Shown piece after piece: positions 62,916-64,000 of a stretch of DNA of 64,000 nt (position 1 is its first letter; the number at the start of each line of letters is the position of its first letter). Source of the DNA: Pirellula staleyi DSM 6068 (GTDB lineage: Bacteria; Planctomycetota; Planctomycetia; Pirellulales; Pirellulaceae); NCBI GenBank assembly GCA_945875845.1, contig CAMCMB010000016.1, positions 1-64,000 of the forward strand, written 5' to 3'. Made by a program: the position numbers and the translations under genes. The notes beneath the pieces are model-generated. The model searched no databases and was not told the origin of the DNA. It was given only the letters and a program-made list of their open reading frames with translations.

Positions 62916-63544
62916 TTGCAAGCGTCCGCCATTCTCCACAGGTACCATGCACCAACACTTCGATAAGGCTGCCAAGCGTCAGTCCAAATCTCAAAATCCG
63001 CTTTCTTCGGCAACCTTTCCAATCCAATCAAATGCATAAGCCCGGCTCGAACACCAAAGTCGTCGATCGGCATGATGTCCATTCGCCCCAAAGTAAAGAT
63101 CAAAAACATCTCAACGGTCCATTTGCCGATACCCTTTAGTTCCGTCAGCGATTCCATCAACGCGTCCTCGCTCATCGTGTCTGCCAATGCTCGATCCGGT
63201 ACCTTTCCATCCAAGGTACCTCGCGCGATGCCGCGAATGGCTTCGGTCTTGGCAAGCGAGAAACCACATTTGCGGTAGCTCGCAACCCTCATTCGCGATA
63301 GCTGGAGTGCCGTCGGAAAGCCTTGGTCAGGGAATCGTTCTACGAGGCGTCGCAGAATGGATTCGGCCGCTTTGCCATGCAACTGCTGATGAGCGACGGC
63401 ACGGACCAAGGACTCAAATGGCTCGCGAACCCACACCGGTTCCCACTGGCATCGCCCGTGTTCCGAGATCCATGCACCCAGTTGTGGGCAAGCCGCCGAA
63501 AGGTGCTTTTCGGCCTTGCGAAGTTTCTTGTTAAACGCGTCCAC
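62912..63544 (-). CDS. DNA-3-methyladenine glycosylase II (AlkA-type)
   Basis: A 210-residue HhH-GPD base-excision glycosylase removing alkylated purines. Motifs: VRAVAHQQLHGKAAESIL, the helix-hairpin-helix LTELKGIGKWTVEMFLI and the catalytic aspartate in MPIDDFGVRAGL. It lacks the N-terminal TATA-like domain of E. coli AlkA, as do many short bacterial homologues. The iron-sulfur cluster cysteines of MutY/Nth are absent, separating it from those. It overlaps the rhomboid gene. Confidence 0.92.
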   Translation of the reverse strand: MDAFNKKLRKAEKHLSAACPQLGAWISEHGRCQWEPVWVREPFESLVRAVAHQQLHGKAAESILRRLVERFPDQGFPTALQLSRMRVASYRKCGFSLAKTEAIRGIARGTLDGKVPDRALADTMSEDALMESLTELKGIGKWTVEMFLIFTLGRMDIMPIDDFGVRAGLMHLIGLERLPKKADFEIWTDAWQPYRSVGAWYLWRMADACK

Positions 63545-63551
63545 TCAGGAA

Positions 63552-64000
63552 TTACTCTTTTGTTATGTCGAAGCAAACCAATTCGTCTTGATCGCGAACA
63601 AACAGTTTGCCACCGGCGATCACAGGATGAGGCCAGCTTTCGCCATTGTGAGTCGGCAATTTGAATTGACTGATCAGTTTATACTTGTCTGTCGCGGTAT
63701 CGATCAACGCCATGGTGCTGTCTTGGTAGCGAAAATATAGCTTGCCATCGGCAGCCACGATTGCGGCGGAACCTGTGCCCGCACCTCTCGATTTGTCCCA
63801 AAGGTTTTTGCCTGTCTTCCATTCAATACAAGCCGGAAAACCATTGTTGTGCCCTTGCCCCATATAAACGAAATCCCCAATCATAATCATGCCACCGTGA
63901 TGATTTTGCAATTCCTGGCTACTTTTGTAATAGATCTCGGTTGCTTCGAGCTTGTTTTCTTTCTTGGTTATTTCCAAGAGGGCTGTTCCGCCATCTCCGT
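63552..64000 (-). CDS. PQQ-like beta-propeller protein (5' end outside the window)
   Basis: Only the last about 148 residues are present; the frame runs off the window at 64000 (GDGGTALLEITKKENK). Propeller blades are recognisable (GGMIMIGDFVYMGQGHNNG, CIEWKTGKNLWDK, GSAAIVAADGKLYFRYQDST, GESWPHPVIAGGKLFVRDQD). Proteins of this type are often secreted BamB-like or alcohol-dehydrogenase-like; in planctomycetes many are PQQ-repeat proteins of unknown role. The signal peptide and any N-terminal domain are not visible. It lies seven bases before the glycosylase gene on the same strand, so the three may be one operon. Confidence 0.85.
   Translation of the reverse strand, partial: GDGGTALLEITKKENKLEATEIYYKSSQELQNHHGGMIMIGDFVYMGQGHNNGFPACIEWKTGKNLWDKSRGAGTGSAAIVAADGKLYFRYQDSTMALIDTATDKYKLISQFKLPTHNGESWPHPVIAGGKLFVRDQDELVCFDITKE

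Noticed and set aside
1-64000. tRNA and rRNA genes
   Set aside because: No cloverleaf with a GTTCGAATC-type T arm in suitable context and no rRNA core sequence were noticed; a covariance search could still find one.

Overview
The window is a chromosomal segment of a planctomycete, most likely of the Pirellulaceae/Rhodopirellula type. This is inferred from gene content: a 1393-residue ThuA/discoidin/PVC-dehydrogenase/HEAT/cytochrome c protein, secreted squalene-cyclase-like repeat proteins, a cysteine-rich secreted repeat protein, an FCHQP-type secreted protein, a membrane-anchored Hanks-type kinase-like protein, an McsA/McsB pair together with lipid A genes, and many short interspersed hairpin repeats between genes. 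No rRNA, tRNA or CRISPR array was recognised. Most genes stand alone or in short operons on both strands.

Layout. 1-1130 is a decayed zone: an unidentified, possibly intron-like stretch, a broken small membrane-protein gene and an IS110 transposase tail. 1294-5613 (+) holds a ThiF/MoeB-type E1 enzyme, an HTH protein overlapping pyrD, and trpS. 5673-14430 (-) holds an aldehyde dehydrogenase and a tightly packed four-gene operon: nucleoside hydrolase, kinase-like membrane protein lacking catalytic residues, thioredoxin-fold lipoprotein lacking redox cysteines, and secreted HExxH/leucine-rich-repeat protein. 14531-20173 holds trpD, a Wzz-like protein, a hypothetical protein, nhaD and a hydroxyacyl-CoA dehydrogenase-like gene. 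20440-23307 pairs a YpsA-like SLOG protein with an AMMECR1-Memo fusion. 23524-26905 holds mcsB, mcsA and trpE. 27532-30040 is a secreted protein and a Flp pilus locus (pilin, decayed pilin copy, prepilin peptidase). 30041-38633 concerns sugars: a GHMP-kinase/UDPGP fusion, a GalU-like nucleotidyltransferase, a secreted glycosidase with two discoidin domains and an MFS transporter. 39154-50261 holds the giant cytochrome protein, a DUF1080-like protein, cysK with two cyclase-like secreted proteins, small genes in a repeat-rich stretch and the cysteine-rich protein. 50856-54295 holds a glycosyltransferase, a 2OG-Fe(II) oxygenase and two broken genes, one an IS200-like transposase. 54296-60281 is an envelope block: Gfo/Idh/MocA oxidoreductase, lpxA, lpxC, a Skp/OmpH-like chaperone and an M28-PDZ peptidase. 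60699-64000 holds recA, a rhomboid protease overlapping an AlkA-type glycosylase, and the end of a PQQ-propeller protein.

The most unusual features are the kinase-like operon (7220-14430), the kinase-first sugar kinase/nucleotidyltransferase fusion (30041-33427), heptanucleotide tandem arrays that form the 3' ends of both trpD and trpE, and a MITE-like inverted-repeat family with at least four copies. All functional statements rest on reading motifs by eye; no database search was possible.
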